A DNA stretch of 64,000 nucleotides from Pseudomonas sp. GD04091 (lineage in GTDB: Bacteria; Pseudomonadota; Gammaproteobacteria; Pseudomonadales; Pseudomonadaceae), in the NCBI RefSeq assembly GCF_029836165.1, contig NZ_JAOEBG010000008.1:62001-126000 (forward strand), in the 5' to 3' direction. The position numbers were made by a program, and so were the translations under genes. Positions 36,270 through 45,430 of the stretch are shown in pieces. Each line of letters opens with the position of its first letter. The stretch's first letter is position 1. The notes beneath the pieces were generated by a model. It searched no databases. It was not told the origin of the DNA and was given only the letters and a program-made list of their open reading frames with translations.

Positions 36270-37943
36270 GACACGCATCACCTCTTGCGCGCAGGTCAGG
36301 CGCTGTTCGATCTTGTCCCGCGCGCAGCACCGCAGATCGCGCAGGCCATCCGCGCGAGCCTGCTGCTGCAGGGCGGCGAGGTCCGTGTCCGGGGTGATCC
36401 GTTCGCGCAAGCGGGCGCTGACCCTGAGCAGTTCGAACAGCCCGGTGCGTCCATGGAAGCCCGTACCCCGGCACTGGCGACAGGTCTGGCCGTCGCCTGC
36501 TGGGGCATCGCGACATCCGGTACACAGGGTGCGTATCAGGCGCTGGGCCATGACGCCGATCAGCGTGGCCTTGATCAGGTAGTCCGCGACCCCGAGCTCC
36601 TGCAGGCGGGTGATTGCGCTACAGGCATCGTTGGTGTGCAGGGTCGAGAGCACCAGGTGCCCGGTGAGGGCCGCCTGTACCGCCACCTGAGCGGTTTCGC
36701 GGTCGCGGATCTCGCCGATCATGATGATGTCCGGGTCCTGGCGCAGCAAGGCGCGCACGCCATTGGCGAAGTCCAGGTCCAGGCTGGGCTGGACCTGCAA
36801 CTGATTGATCGAGGGCTCCAGGCGCTCGATGGGGTCCTCGATGCTGCACAGGTTCACCTGAGGGGTGGCCAGGTGCCTGAGGCTGGCGTACAGCGTGCTG
36901 GTCTTGCCCGAGCCGGTGGGGCCCGTCACCAGCAGGATGCCCTGGCGTTGTTGCAGCAGTGCCTGCCATTGCCCCAGCAACTCACCGTCCAGGCCCAGGT
37001 GTGCGAGGGTTTCATGCCGCTGTTGCGGATCGAACAGGCGCAGCACCAGCTTCTCGCCATAGGGCGTGGGCAGCGTGGAAAGGCGTAGTTCCACCTCGGC
37101 GCCGCCGGGCAGTCGGCTCTTCAGGCGGCCGTCCTGCGGCCGTCGCTTCTCCGCGACGTTCATCCGCGCCAGGTGCTTCAGGCGGCTGACCATCGCCAGG
37201 GCGACGCCCGCCGGGAAGGCGTACACCGCATGCAGCAGGCCGTCGATGCGCAGGCGCAGGTTGCCGTGTTCGCGGCGGGGTTCCAGGTGGATATCGCTGG
37301 CGCGCTGCTCGATGGCGTACTGCAGCGTCCAGTCGACGATATGCACGATGTGGGCATCGTCAGCGCCGGCCTGGGCGTGGCTGGCGCCCAGTTCGAGGAG
37401 TTGCTCCAGCTCGCCCAGGTGGGGCGCCGGCGGGTGCCTGGCGCCACGCACCGAGCGGGCCAGGTCGGAGAAGGTCGAGCTCAGCTGGCGGATCTGCCGC
37501 GGGCTGGCCAGTACCCGATGGACAACCTTGCCCAGGCTGTGGCTCAGGTCGGCCTCCCATTCACGTTGGTACGGCTGGGCGCTGGCGACCGTGATGCTGC
37601 CTTCGTCCATGGCCACGACCAGGATGCCGTGGCGCTGGGCGAAGGCGGCGGACATCAGGTTGGCGACCTGCGTCAGGTCGACCTGCAGTGGGTCGATATG
37701 CAGGTAGGGCTGGCCAACCTGATGTGCCAGCCAGCGACACAGCGTGTCCAGGTCCAGCAGTTGGCCAGGCCGAAGTGGGTCCGGCAGGGCGAGTTCGGCG
37801 ATCAGCTCCAGCGGATGATCGTTGGCATGTGTCTTGACCCGTTCGAGGGCCTTGAGGGCATCGCTGGCGGCAATCCGTTGCTCGGCCAGCAGCGCATCGA
37901 GCAGGCGGTTGAGGTCGAGATCATGAGCGGCGTTGGCGAACAT
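36261..37943 (-). CDS. Orphan GspE/PilB-type secretion ATPase
   Basis: A 560-residue ATPase of the type II secretion / type IV pilus family. An N-terminal adaptor-like domain (MFANAAHDLDLNRLLDALLAEQ) is followed by the catalytic core: ASDIHLEP, Walker A GPTGSGKTS near residue 340, the Asp box LCSIEDPIE, Walker B DIIMIGEIRD, and a His box HLVLSTLHTND. A zinc-knuckle CTGC...CRQC is present, as in GspE. No other secretion or pilus genes are nearby, so its partner machine must be elsewhere or it is a relic. Pattern is complete, so an active motor is plausible. Confidence 0.87.
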   Translation of the reverse strand: MFANAAHDLDLNRLLDALLAEQRIAASDALKALERVKTHANDHPLELIAELALPDPLRPGQLLDLDTLCRWLAHQVGQPYLHIDPLQVDLTQVANLMSAAFAQRHGILVVAMDEGSITVASAQPYQREWEADLSHSLGKVVHRVLASPRQIRQLSSTFSDLARSVRGARHPPAPHLGELEQLLELGASHAQAGADDAHIVHIVDWTLQYAIEQRASDIHLEPRREHGNLRLRIDGLLHAVYAFPAGVALAMVSRLKHLARMNVAEKRRPQDGRLKSRLPGGAEVELRLSTLPTPYGEKLVLRLFDPQQRHETLAHLGLDGELLGQWQALLQQRQGILLVTGPTGSGKTSTLYASLRHLATPQVNLCSIEDPIERLEPSINQLQVQPSLDLDFANGVRALLRQDPDIIMIGEIRDRETAQVAVQAALTGHLVLSTLHTNDACSAITRLQELGVADYLIKATLIGVMAQRLIRTLCTGCRDAPAGDGQTCRQCRGTGFHGRTGLFELLRVSARLRERITPDTDLAALQQQARADGLRDLRCCARDKIEQRLTCAQEVMRVCG

Positions 37944-38043
37944 GGCGGCATCCTTGCCAGGTGAAGAGTTGCCTGGACAAGGCTAGCCGGGCCGGGCCAT
38001 GACAGCAGAGCAAAGGATTTCGGGATCTTGCGTGCGCACGCCC

Positions 38044-38370
38044 TCAGCAGGTCGAGACTTCCGCCAGGTGGGGCCTGTTGTCGAGGCTGACGTCGGTCAC
38101 GCAGACCAGATTGCGTAGCTTCTGGGCGATCACCTCGGCGCGATGCCAGCTCAGGCCGCCGACGCCGATGGTCACGTCCAGCAGGTCGTCGTGCTGGTTT
38201 ACCTGCACGCTGTGTGGGGTGAGGAACTGCAAGGCGAACAGGTTGAGCACCCGGCACAGGCTGTCTGGCTCGGCCTCGGTCTGCAGGTGGTAGTGCACGG
38301 TGCTGTGAGCGGCGTTGGCGGCCCAGGCATCGGTACGGGGCGAAGTGAGGGGCCGTTCGAGTGCGTTCAT
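38044..38370 (-). CDS. ACT-like (IlvM-type) small protein
   Basis: A 108-residue protein with a beta-alpha-beta pattern like the ACT domain of small regulatory subunits: VHYHLQTEAEPDSLCRVLNLFALQFL, VNQHDDLLDVTIGVGG, AEVIAQKLRNLVCVTDVSL. No catalytic partner adjoins. It is divergent from an Lrp/AsnC gene across 126 bases and may be its target. Function is not known; ACT assignment is by pattern. Confidence 0.65.
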   Translation of the reverse strand: MNALERPLTSPRTDAWAANAAHSTVHYHLQTEAEPDSLCRVLNLFALQFLTPHSVQVNQHDDLLDVTIGVGGLSWHRAEVIAQKLRNLVCVTDVSLDNRPHLAEVSTC

Positions 38371-38496
38371 GCTGAATCTCCGCGAAAGTGGGAGAATTCT
38401 TGCACGCTGTAAGCGGCATTTCTTCGCTATGATTCAGTGGTTTCGCGGATGTTGCGAATTGTTCAATTCTAACTTCGAGCAATATGAGGTTTATTT

Positions 38497-38967
38497 ATGC
38501 AAGGCGGACTGGATGCCTATGATCGGCACATCCTGGAGTTGCTGCAGGAGGACGCGTCGCTGTCCAGCGCGCAGATCGCCGAACGTGTGGGGCTTTCGCA
38601 GTCGCCTTGCTGGCGCCGCATCCAGCGGTTGAGGGAAGAAGGGATCATTCGCGGGCAAGTGACCTTGCTGGACCGCAAGAAGGTGGGGCTGAACACGCAG
38701 ATCTTCGCCGAGGTCAAGCTCAATGCCCATGGGCGCTCGAACTTCGCCGAGTTCACCGAGGCGATCCGTGGCTTTCCCGAGGTACTGGAGTGCTATGTGC
38801 TGATGGGGGCGGTGGACTTCCTGCTGCGTATCGTGACCTCGGATATCGAGGCCTATGAGCGGTTCTTCTTCGAAAAGCTGTCGAATGTGCCGGGCATCCA
38901 GGAAGTGAACTCGATCGTGGCGTTGTCGGAGATCAAGTCGACAACGAGCCTGCCGCTGAAACCCTGA
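38497..38967 (+). CDS. Lrp/AsnC-family transcriptional regulator
   Basis: A 156-residue regulator with the N-terminal winged HTH (LDAYDRHILELLQEDASLSSAQIAERVGLSQSPCWRRIQRL, read in parts) and a C-terminal RAM ligand domain (FPEVLECYVLMGAVDFLLRIVTSDIEAYERFF, VPGIQEVNSIVALSEIK). Such proteins sense amino acids as octamers. The neighbouring ACT-like gene is transcribed away from it, and the AT-rich 126-base gap is a likely binding region. Effector unknown. Confidence 0.92.
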   Translation: MQGGLDAYDRHILELLQEDASLSSAQIAERVGLSQSPCWRRIQRLREEGIIRGQVTLLDRKKVGLNTQIFAEVKLNAHGRSNFAEFTEAIRGFPEVLECYVLMGAVDFLLRIVTSDIEAYERFFFEKLSNVPGIQEVNSIVALSEIKSTTSLPLKP

Positions 38968-38974
38968 GGGGCCG

Positions 38975-39030
38975 ATCGCGAGACAAGCCCGCTCCTGCGG
39001 GACCGTGCAGGAGCGGGCGTGCCCCGCGAT
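38975..39030. repeat. REP pair between convergent genes
   Basis: Arms 38975-38998 and 39007-39030 (ATCGCGAGACAAGCCCGCTC core with a few mismatches) between the Lrp-type and CYTH-CHAD genes. A likely bidirectional terminator. Confidence 0.82.
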
Positions 39031-39045
39031 GTAGGCTGTGCGGAC

Positions 39046-40425
39046 TCACGCCTTGAGCAGGTGCTTCCAGGCGCGGTTCTGCTCGATGGCACGGGCCTGC
39101 TCGATACGGGCTTGCAGCAGCGCTTCCTTGTCCTCTTCCACCAGTGGCTGTTCGGCCAGATCGTGCAGCTTGTTCAGCTCACCGTAGAGGCGGTCCAGTT
39201 GCGGCAGGTCGAGCACCTGGCGGGCGTGGTGCAGCCAGGTCTGGATGCCTTCGATGCGGGGTAGCTGCTCGGCCAGGTCCTCCGGGCGCTGCACGTACAA
39301 CGGCAGCTTCAGGGCGCGGGCTTCCTCGCCCAGCAGGTGCTGCAGCCAGCTGGCCAGCTGCGCCTTGCCCTGGCGCTCGCCACGGCCCTTGCGCTCGGCG
39401 GTCCAGGCACGGGCGGTCAGCCAGCGCGCGGTCTCCAGCGAGAACTGGCCCCAGCGTGGATCTTCCAGCTCTTCGGCGAACTGTTCAGGCGCGGCGCGAC
39501 GGATGTCCTCATCGTCATTACCGGCCAGTACCAGCGGGCGCCAGTCTTCCAGCAGCGCATCGAGGCTGGCGCGCAGGGCGCGGGTGGTCGGACGCGGCGC
39601 GGCCTGGCCCAGGCTGGCGGTGAGGGCGCGCAGTTCGGCCAGGCAGCGGACCCAGTCCTGCAGCAGGCGCCAGTGGCCATTGTGGCGATACTGCTCGGCC
39701 AGGCGCTGGCTGCTGCCCAGTAACTGCCAGGCGAGGGCCGCGTAGGCATCGTCCAGCGGCATTTCGGCGCTCAGCTCGATGCCCGGCAAGTCCAGCTCGT
39801 AGCTGTCCGGATCGAGCAGGCGATAGCCACGCTCGGCCTTGCTGATATCGCAGGGCATCAGCGCCAGTGTGACGCAAAGCTCGGCGGCCAGTTCCAGCAG
39901 AGCCTCGGGGGCGCCCTCACGCAGTTCGAGCTCCAGCTCGCAGATTTCTTCCTTGCGCTTGCCGGCGATCACGAAGCCTTGGTCCAGGGCCGCTTCGATC
40001 ACTACCTTGGCCTTGCCGCGGCCCCAGGAGATCTCGGCGTATTCGCGGGTGAAGTCGGTGGTGAACAGCGGTTTGATGGTCTTCTTGTCCAGCTCGGCCA
40101 GTTGCTCGGGCCAGCAACTGGCGTCGAGTTTCTTCAGGTCGAGCTTGACCTTGTCCAGGTGCCACTCGTACTCGTTGCGCTCGGACAGCCCGGCGACGCT
40201 CTGGCCGCGGCACTTGAGGGTCTGGATGATGACCTCGCCATCGCGGCGCAGGCGCAGGGCGACACGGGCGGCGGACAGGTCGCGCTCCGGGGTGTCGAAG
40301 TACTGGTTGAGCAGTTCGCGGGTCTGCCAGCCGGACTTGTTGCGCTTCTTCAGCAGGGGGTGCTCGCGCAGGGCGGCAAGGGTCTCGCGACTGGCGCGGA
40401 GTTTGAGTTCGGTTTCTTTGTGCAT
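39046..40425 (-). CDS. CYTH-CHAD inorganic triphosphatase (YgiF-like)
   Basis: A 459-residue protein. The N-terminal CYTH domain starts with the metal/triphosphate motif ETELK (MHKETELKL) and includes LRLRRDGEVIIQTLKCRG and EICELELELREG. The C-terminal helical CHAD domain (about 220-459) has histidines in YRHNGHWRLL and LHHARQVLDLPQ suited to polyphosphate binding. E. coli YgiF of the same layout cleaves inorganic triphosphate. Single leftward gene between two REP pairs. Confidence 0.88.
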   Translation of the reverse strand: MHKETELKLRASRETLAALREHPLLKKRNKSGWQTRELLNQYFDTPERDLSAARVALRLRRDGEVIIQTLKCRGQSVAGLSERNEYEWHLDKVKLDLKKLDASCWPEQLAELDKKTIKPLFTTDFTREYAEISWGRGKAKVVIEAALDQGFVIAGKRKEEICELELELREGAPEALLELAAELCVTLALMPCDISKAERGYRLLDPDSYELDLPGIELSAEMPLDDAYAALAWQLLGSSQRLAEQYRHNGHWRLLQDWVRCLAELRALTASLGQAAPRPTTRALRASLDALLEDWRPLVLAGNDDEDIRRAAPEQFAEELEDPRWGQFSLETARWLTARAWTAERKGRGERQGKAQLASWLQHLLGEEARALKLPLYVQRPEDLAEQLPRIEGIQTWLHHARQVLDLPQLDRLYGELNKLHDLAEQPLVEEDKEALLQARIEQARAIEQNRAWKHLLKA

Positions 40426-40479
40426 CGCGGGCTCGGAAGGAGGGGCATCGTTGCCGAGCAGTCTACAGCACTTGCGCCA

Positions 40480-40559
40480 TCATCGTGGGCGCGGGCTTGC
40501 CCGGTGATACCGACGAAGCCGGTGCCGTTCATCGCGGAGCGAGCCCGCTCCCACGATGG
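40480..40559. repeat. REP pair upstream of argE
   Basis: CATCGTGGGCGCGGGCTTGC (from 40480) pairs with GCGAGCCCGCTCCCACGATG ending at 40558, with an imperfect middle. It lies in the divergent gap between the CYTH-CHAD and argE genes, an unusual place for a REP since it precedes two starts. Confidence 0.7.
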
Positions 40560-40626
40560 CCCCACGAATTGCCAAGTGAAGCGCCTGCATTGCTATGATG
40601 CGTCCACGCTTCCGAGGAGTACGCGC

Positions 40627-41769
40627 ATGCCGTTGCCGTCGCTGAAAGACCAGTTCGCCGCCCTGATCGCCGCACCGTCCGTCAGCTGCACCCAGCCTGC
40701 GCTGGACCAGTCCAACCGGCCGGTCATCGACTTGCTGGCCGGCTGGCTGGGCGATCTCGGTTTCGCCTGCGAGATCCAGCAGGTCAGCCCCGGCAAGTTC
40801 AACCTGCTGGCCAGCCGCGGCACCGGCCCCGGCGGCCTGGTGCTGGCCGGGCACAGCGACACCGTGCCGTACGATCCGCAGCTGTGGAGCAGCGACCCGT
40901 TGCAGCTCACCGAAGTCGATGGCCGCTGGGTCGGTCTGGGCAGCTGCGACATGAAAGGCTTCTTCGCCCTGGTCATCGACGCGGTGATCCCGCTGCTCGA
41001 GCACGATTTCAAGCAACCGCTGCTGATCCTCGCCACCTGTGACGAAGAAAGCTCGATGTCCGGCGCCCGGGCCCTGGCCGAAGCCGGCCAGCCGCTCGGC
41101 CGGGCGGCGGTGATCGGCGAACCCACCGGGCTCAAGCCGATCCGCATGCACAAGGGCATCCTCATGGACCGTATCGACATTCTCGGTCGCAGTGGCCATT
41201 CGTCGGATCCGAGCCTGGGCCACAGCGCCCTGGAGGCCATGCATGCGGTGATGGGCGAGCTGATGGCGCTGCGCCGCAGCTGGCAGGAAACGTACCGCAA
41301 TCCGCAGTTCAGCGTGCCGACGCCGACCATGAACTTCGGCTGCATCCACGGCGGCGACAACCCCAACCGCATCTGCGGCCAGTGCGCCCTGGAGTTCGAT
41401 CTGCGTCCGCTGCCGGGCATGGACGCCGAGCAATTGCGCGCGGCGATCCGTGGCAAGCTCGCGCCGCTGGCCGAGCGCCATGAGGTGCGCATCGACTATG
41501 CGCCACTGTTCCCCGAGGTGCCGCCGTTCGAGCAGGTCGCCGACTGCGAGCTGGTACGCCTGGCCGAGCGCCTCACCGGCCATCGCGCCGAAGCGGTGGC
41601 CTTTGGCACCGAAGCGCCTTATCTTCAGCAGCTTGGCTGTCAGACCATCGTGCTCGGGCCGGGCGACATCGCCTGCGCCCACCAGCCAGGCGAATACCTT
41701 GAAATGTCACGTATCGAGCCTACCGTGCGTCTATTGCGTGACCTGATCCGGCACTACTGCCTGGATTAA
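40627..41769 (+). CDS. argE: Acetylornithine deacetylase
   Basis: A 380-residue M20 amidohydrolase that frees ornithine from N-acetylornithine in arginine synthesis. Metal-site blocks are LVLAGHSDTVPYDPQ (His, Asp), LGSCDMKGFFAL (Asp), ATCDEESSMSGA (catalytic and bridging Glu), VIGEPTGLKPI, and ACAHQPGEYLE (His). Start 40627 has GAGGAGTAC upstream. argA follows after 125 bases, so both acetyl-cycle genes are adjacent. Pseudomonas also uses ArgJ, so ArgE may be auxiliary. Confidence 0.92.
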   Translation: MPLPSLKDQFAALIAAPSVSCTQPALDQSNRPVIDLLAGWLGDLGFACEIQQVSPGKFNLLASRGTGPGGLVLAGHSDTVPYDPQLWSSDPLQLTEVDGRWVGLGSCDMKGFFALVIDAVIPLLEHDFKQPLLILATCDEESSMSGARALAEAGQPLGRAAVIGEPTGLKPIRMHKGILMDRIDILGRSGHSSDPSLGHSALEAMHAVMGELMALRRSWQETYRNPQFSVPTPTMNFGCIHGGDNPNRICGQCALEFDLRPLPGMDAEQLRAAIRGKLAPLAERHEVRIDYAPLFPEVPPFEQVADCELVRLAERLTGHRAEAVAFGTEAPYLQQLGCQTIVLGPGDIACAHQPGEYLEMSRIEPTVRLLRDLIRHYCLD

Positions 41770-41876
41770 ACGTCCATTGACCTGATTCGTTTCTGCCTAG
41801 AGGAGACCGCGCGTGACCGCAAGCCTGTTCCGACGATGACTTTCGAACGTTGTGCGCCTTTTCGTTCTCCGTTCAC

Positions 41877-41885
41877 TTATCCACA
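41877..41885. promoter_or_regulatory. Perfect DnaA-box sequence TTATCCACA before argA
   Basis: TTATCCACA ends nine bases before the argA ATG, touching its ribosome-binding region. It matches the DnaA consensus exactly; a regulatory role is speculative. Confidence 0.4.
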
Positions 41886-41894
41886 GGCCCTGTC

Positions 41895-43193
41895 ATGCCC
41901 GATTACGTCAACTGGCTGCGCCATGCTTCTCCCTACATCAACGCCCACCGTGACTGCACCTTCGTGGTCATGCTGCCCGGTGACGGCGTCGAGCATCCCA
42001 ACTTCGGCAACATCGTCCACGACCTGGTGCTGCTGCACAGCCTCGGCGTGCGCCTGGTGCTGGTGCACGGTTCGCGCCCGCAGATCGAAAGCCGCCTGGC
42101 CGCCCGCGGCTTGACCCCGCACTACCATCGCGGCATGCGTATCACCGACGCCGCCACCCTGGACTGCGTGATCGATGCGGTGGGCGCCCTGCGCCTGGCC
42201 ATCGAGGCGCGCCTGTCGATGGACATGGCCGCCTCGCCGATGCAGGGTTCGCGCTTGCGGGTAGCCTCCGGCAACCTGGTCACCGCGCGGCCGATCGGCG
42301 TGCTCGAAGGGGTCGATTATCATCACACCGGCGAAGTGCGCCGGGTCGACCGCAAAGGCATCAACCGCCTGCTCGACGAGCGTTCCATCGTGCTGCTGTC
42401 GCCGCTGGGCTATTCGCCCACCGGGGAAATCTTCAACCTCGCCTGCGAGGACGTGGCCACCCGCGCCGCCATCGAGCTGGGCGCCGACAAGCTGCTTCTG
42501 TTCGGTGCCGAGCCGGGCCTGCTGGACGAGCATGGGCAGCTGGTGCGGGAGTTGCGCCCGCAGCACATCACTGCGCACCTGCAGCGCCTGGGCAGCGATT
42601 ACCAGGCCGAATTGCTCGATGCCGCCGCCGAGGCCTGCAAGGGTGGCGTGGCGCGCAGCCATATCGTCAGCTACGCCGAGGACGGCGCGTTACTGACCGA
42701 GCTGTTCACCCGGGGAGGGGGCGGCACGCTGGTGTCCCAGGAGCAGTTCGAGGTGGTGCGCGAGGCGACCATCGACGATGTCGGTGGCCTGCTGGAGCTG
42801 ATCAGTCCGCTGGAAGAGCAGGGCGTCCTGGTGCGCCGTTCGCGGGAAGTACTGGAGCGGGAGATCGAGCAGTTCAGCGTGGTCGAGCGCGAGGGCATGA
42901 TCATCGCCTGCGCGGCGCTGTACCCGATTGCCGATTCGCAGGCGGGGGAGTTGGCGTGCCTGGCGGTGAATCCGGAGTACCGGCATGGCGGGCGCGGCGA
43001 CGAGCTGCTGGAGCGCATCGAGACGCGGGCGCGCAAGCTGGGGTTGAAGACACTGTTCGTGCTGACGACCCGCACCGCGCACTGGTTCCGTGAGCGCGGG
43101 TTCTCGCCGAGCGAGGTGGAAAGGCTGCCGGCGGCGCGGGCTTCGCTGTACAACTACCAGCGCAACTCGAAGATCTTCGAGAAACCGCTCTGA
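41895..43193 (+). CDS. argA: N-acetylglutamate synthase
   Basis: A 432-residue two-domain enzyme that acetylates glutamate with acetyl-CoA, the first step of arginine synthesis. The amino-acid-kinase-like domain (about 20-280; VLVHGSRPQIESRLAARG, RVASGNLVTARPIGVLEGVD) carries arginine inhibition. The GNAT domain (about 290-432; YRHGGRGDELLERIETRARKLG, TTRTAHWFRERGF) is catalytic. Start MPDYVNWLRHASPYIN equals the usual ArgA start; the longer frame adds 15 unlikely residues. A REP pair and terminator follow. Confidence 0.95.
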   Translation: MPDYVNWLRHASPYINAHRDCTFVVMLPGDGVEHPNFGNIVHDLVLLHSLGVRLVLVHGSRPQIESRLAARGLTPHYHRGMRITDAATLDCVIDAVGALRLAIEARLSMDMAASPMQGSRLRVASGNLVTARPIGVLEGVDYHHTGEVRRVDRKGINRLLDERSIVLLSPLGYSPTGEIFNLACEDVATRAAIELGADKLLLFGAEPGLLDEHGQLVRELRPQHITAHLQRLGSDYQAELLDAAAEACKGGVARSHIVSYAEDGALLTELFTRGGGGTLVSQEQFEVVREATIDDVGGLLELISPLEEQGVLVRRSREVLEREIEQFSVVEREGMIIACAALYPIADSQAGELACLAVNPEYRHGGRGDELLERIETRARKLGLKTLFVLTTRTAHWFRERGFSPSEVERLPAARASLYNYQRNSKIFEKPL

Positions 43194-43208
43194 CAGCAAA
43201 TACGGCCC

Positions 43209-43326
43209 CTGTAGGAGCGGCCTTGCGTCGCGAAAGGGGTGCGAAGCGCCCCCAGGATTTGTGCATCAAGCTGATATCGCCGGGGCTGCCATGCAGCCCT
43301 TTAGCGACACAAGGCCGCTCCTACAG
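43209..43326. repeat. REP pair, GTAGGAGCGGCCTTG type, after argA
   Basis: CTGTAGGAGCGGCCTTGCGT (43209 on) is inverted at the end as CAAGGCCGCTCCTACAG (to 43326), with inner GC hairpins. Lies between convergent argA and spuI. Confidence 0.85.
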
Positions 43327-43350
43327 GGGTGGCGGAGTCGCCGGAAGGCC

Positions 43351-43387
43351 AACGAAAAACGCCGCCCCTGAGGGCGGCGTTTTCGTT
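43351..43387. terminator. Bidirectional terminator between argA and spuI
   Basis: AACGAAAAACGCCGCC and GGCGGCGTTTTCGTT flank a short loop, giving A- and T-tracts on both sides. It overlaps the last base of the spuI stop codon and serves the convergent pair. Confidence 0.9.
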
Positions 43388-44763
43388 CACACGGTATGCA
43401 GATACCAGTTGTACTCGAGGTCGGAGATCGAATGCTCGAACTCCTCCAGCTCGCTTTCCTTGCACGCGACGAAGATGTCGATGTACTTCGGATCGATGTA
43501 CTTGTTCAGGATCTCGCTGTCGTCCAGCTCGCGCAGGGCATCGCGCAGGTTGTTCGGCAGGCTTTGCTCCAGCTGCTCGTACGAGTTGCCTTCGATCGGC
43601 TCGCCCGGCTCGACCTTGTTGGTCAGGCCGTGGTGCACACCGGCCAGCACGGCCGCCATCATCAGGTACGGGTTGGCGTCGGCGCCGGCCACGCGGTGCT
43701 CGATGCGCACGGCGTCCGGCGAGCCGGTCGGCACGCGCAGGGCCACGGTGCGGTTGTCCAGGCCCCAGCTCGGCGCATTCGGAACGTAGAACTGCGCGCC
43801 GAAGCGACGGTACGAGTTGACGTTCGGGCAGAGGAACGCCATCGAAGCGGGCAGGGTCTCGAGCACACCGCCGACAGCGTGACGTAGCGCGGCGTTCTGC
43901 TCGGGATCCTCGCTGGTGAAGATGTTGTTGCCATCCTTGTCCAGCACGGAAATGTGTACATGCAGGCCGTTGCCTGCCTGGCCCGGGTAGGGCTTGGCCA
44001 TGAAGGTGGTGTCCATTTCATGGTCGTAGGCGATGTTCTTGATCAGGCGCTTGAGCAGTACCGCATAGTCACAGGCCTTGAGCGGGTCGGCGACATGGTG
44101 CAGGTTGACTTCGAACTGCGCCGGGGCGCTTTCCTTGACGATGGCGTCGGCCGGGATGCCTTGTTCCTTCGCGCCTTCGAGGATGTCCTGCAGGCAGTCG
44201 GCGTATTCGTCGAGGTCGTCGATCAGGTACACCTGGGTCGACTGTGGGCGCTTGCCCGAGATCGGCGAGCGAGGCGGCTGTGGGCGGCCGTTCACGTTCT
44301 CCTGGTCGATCAGGTAGAACTCCAGCTCGAACGCGGCGCAGATGGTCAGGCCCATGTCGGTGAACTTGCTCACCACCTGGCGCAGCACTTCACGTGGGTC
44401 GGCGAAGAAGGGTTCGCCTTCGAGCTCGTGCATGGTCATCAGCAGCTGCGCGGTCGGGCGCTTCTGCCAAGGCTCGTTGGAGAGAGTGCCCGGGATGGGG
44501 TAGCAGATGCGGTCGGCATCGCCGATGTCCAGGCCCAGGCCCGTGCTTTCGACGGTCGAGCCGTTGATATCCAGGGCGAAGAGGGAGGCCGGCAGGTTGA
44601 TGCCTTTCTCGTAAACCTTGTGGAGGCTGGTGCGCTCTATGCGCTTGCCGCGCACCACACCATTCATATCTGCAATCAGAAGGTCAACGTAGAGAACCTC
44701 AGGATGTTCCTTAAGGAACGCGTTCGCTTCGTTAAGCTGAACGGCACGCGGGGGTACCGACAT
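43387..44763 (-). CDS. spuI: Gamma-glutamylpolyamine synthetase, SpuI/PuuA type
   Basis: A 458-residue member of the glutamine synthetase fold. It ligates glutamate to putrescine or other polyamines with ATP to start catabolism. GS-like blocks are CAAFELEFYLI (metal Glu), ESAPAQFEVNLHH, GNGLHVHISV (His), NRTVALRVPTGS and EHRVAGADANPYL. The tyrosine adenylylation site of true GlnA is not recognisable. It is divergent from the paralogous spuB across 667 bases; in P. aeruginosa spuI is likewise divergent. The P. putida PuuA name fits equally. Confidence 0.9.
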   Translation of the reverse strand: MSVPPRAVQLNEANAFLKEHPEVLYVDLLIADMNGVVRGKRIERTSLHKVYEKGINLPASLFALDINGSTVESTGLGLDIGDADRICYPIPGTLSNEPWQKRPTAQLLMTMHELEGEPFFADPREVLRQVVSKFTDMGLTICAAFELEFYLIDQENVNGRPQPPRSPISGKRPQSTQVYLIDDLDEYADCLQDILEGAKEQGIPADAIVKESAPAQFEVNLHHVADPLKACDYAVLLKRLIKNIAYDHEMDTTFMAKPYPGQAGNGLHVHISVLDKDGNNIFTSEDPEQNAALRHAVGGVLETLPASMAFLCPNVNSYRRFGAQFYVPNAPSWGLDNRTVALRVPTGSPDAVRIEHRVAGADANPYLMMAAVLAGVHHGLTNKVEPGEPIEGNSYEQLEQSLPNNLRDALRELDDSEILNKYIDPKYIDIFVACKESELEEFEHSISDLEYNWYLHTV

Positions 44764-45430
44764 GATGCAACACCTTTGTTGTTAAAAATATCAATCAAGG
44801 GGGGCTTGCAACCCCAGTCAATCGGAAAGACCAGGTGAAGTCAAGCCAGCTCCCTGATGCCCTTAAATGGCACATCCACGGCAGATTTGCCGCATATCGG
44901 GGCGTGCCATTATCCGCTATTTTCGTGTTGAAGGGTTATCCCGAGCAGGCCGTGTTTTATTTTTTACGGAAGAGTTGTGTAAAAAAATGAACGAGGCTAA
45001 GCTCGGCAACAACCCAGAACACAATAATACGAGGGTCACATGGTCCGCCTGTCGAGACCTGTCAGCACCGCATGCACGGTGCGTTCAGGCACATCTCCCG
45101 GTTGCCTTCCGGCCGTTGCACACCTGCATCCGCAGGGGGCTTCGCTGGCCGCAATAATTGACGGCTTTCCTGAAAAGGCCATACCTCGTAACGCTTTAGC
45201 GCAACACTTCCTTTCTTTCTGCCCTTCGCTATCACCACGGACACGCTCCCACGGCGTGTATCCACCGTCATCCTGCGCGGGGGCTTTTGCTTTAGCCATG
45301 CACAGCATCCAGAATCAAGGCGCGGGCCTGTCCAGGCCCCTCGGCGCCGCGCGCGCCGACTTTGCCCGACGCCTGGCGTCAGTGGTCGCCGGTTCCCGTC
45401 AACCGCGCCATATTGCCTCCTGAGGTATTT
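44764..45430. other. 667-base divergent region between spuI and spuB
   Basis: No convincing gene. The left 250 bases are AT-rich (GTGTTTTATTTTTTACGG near 44951; TTGTGTAAAAAAATG near 44975) and suit promoters. The right part is GC-rich with small hairpins: GCACCG-CATGCA-CGGTGC (45065-45082), GGACACG/CGTGT near 45240, and GGGCC/GGCCC near 45327. This implies a long structured spuB leader. spuA, found here in P. aeruginosa, is absent. The 127-codon frame 45040-45423 has no protein-like pattern. Confidence 0.6.

Noticed and set aside
45040..45423. 127-codon frame in the spuI-spuB gap
   Set aside because: Ser/Pro/Arg-rich with no structure, no good ribosome site, and runs into the spuB leader. 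Treated as noncoding.
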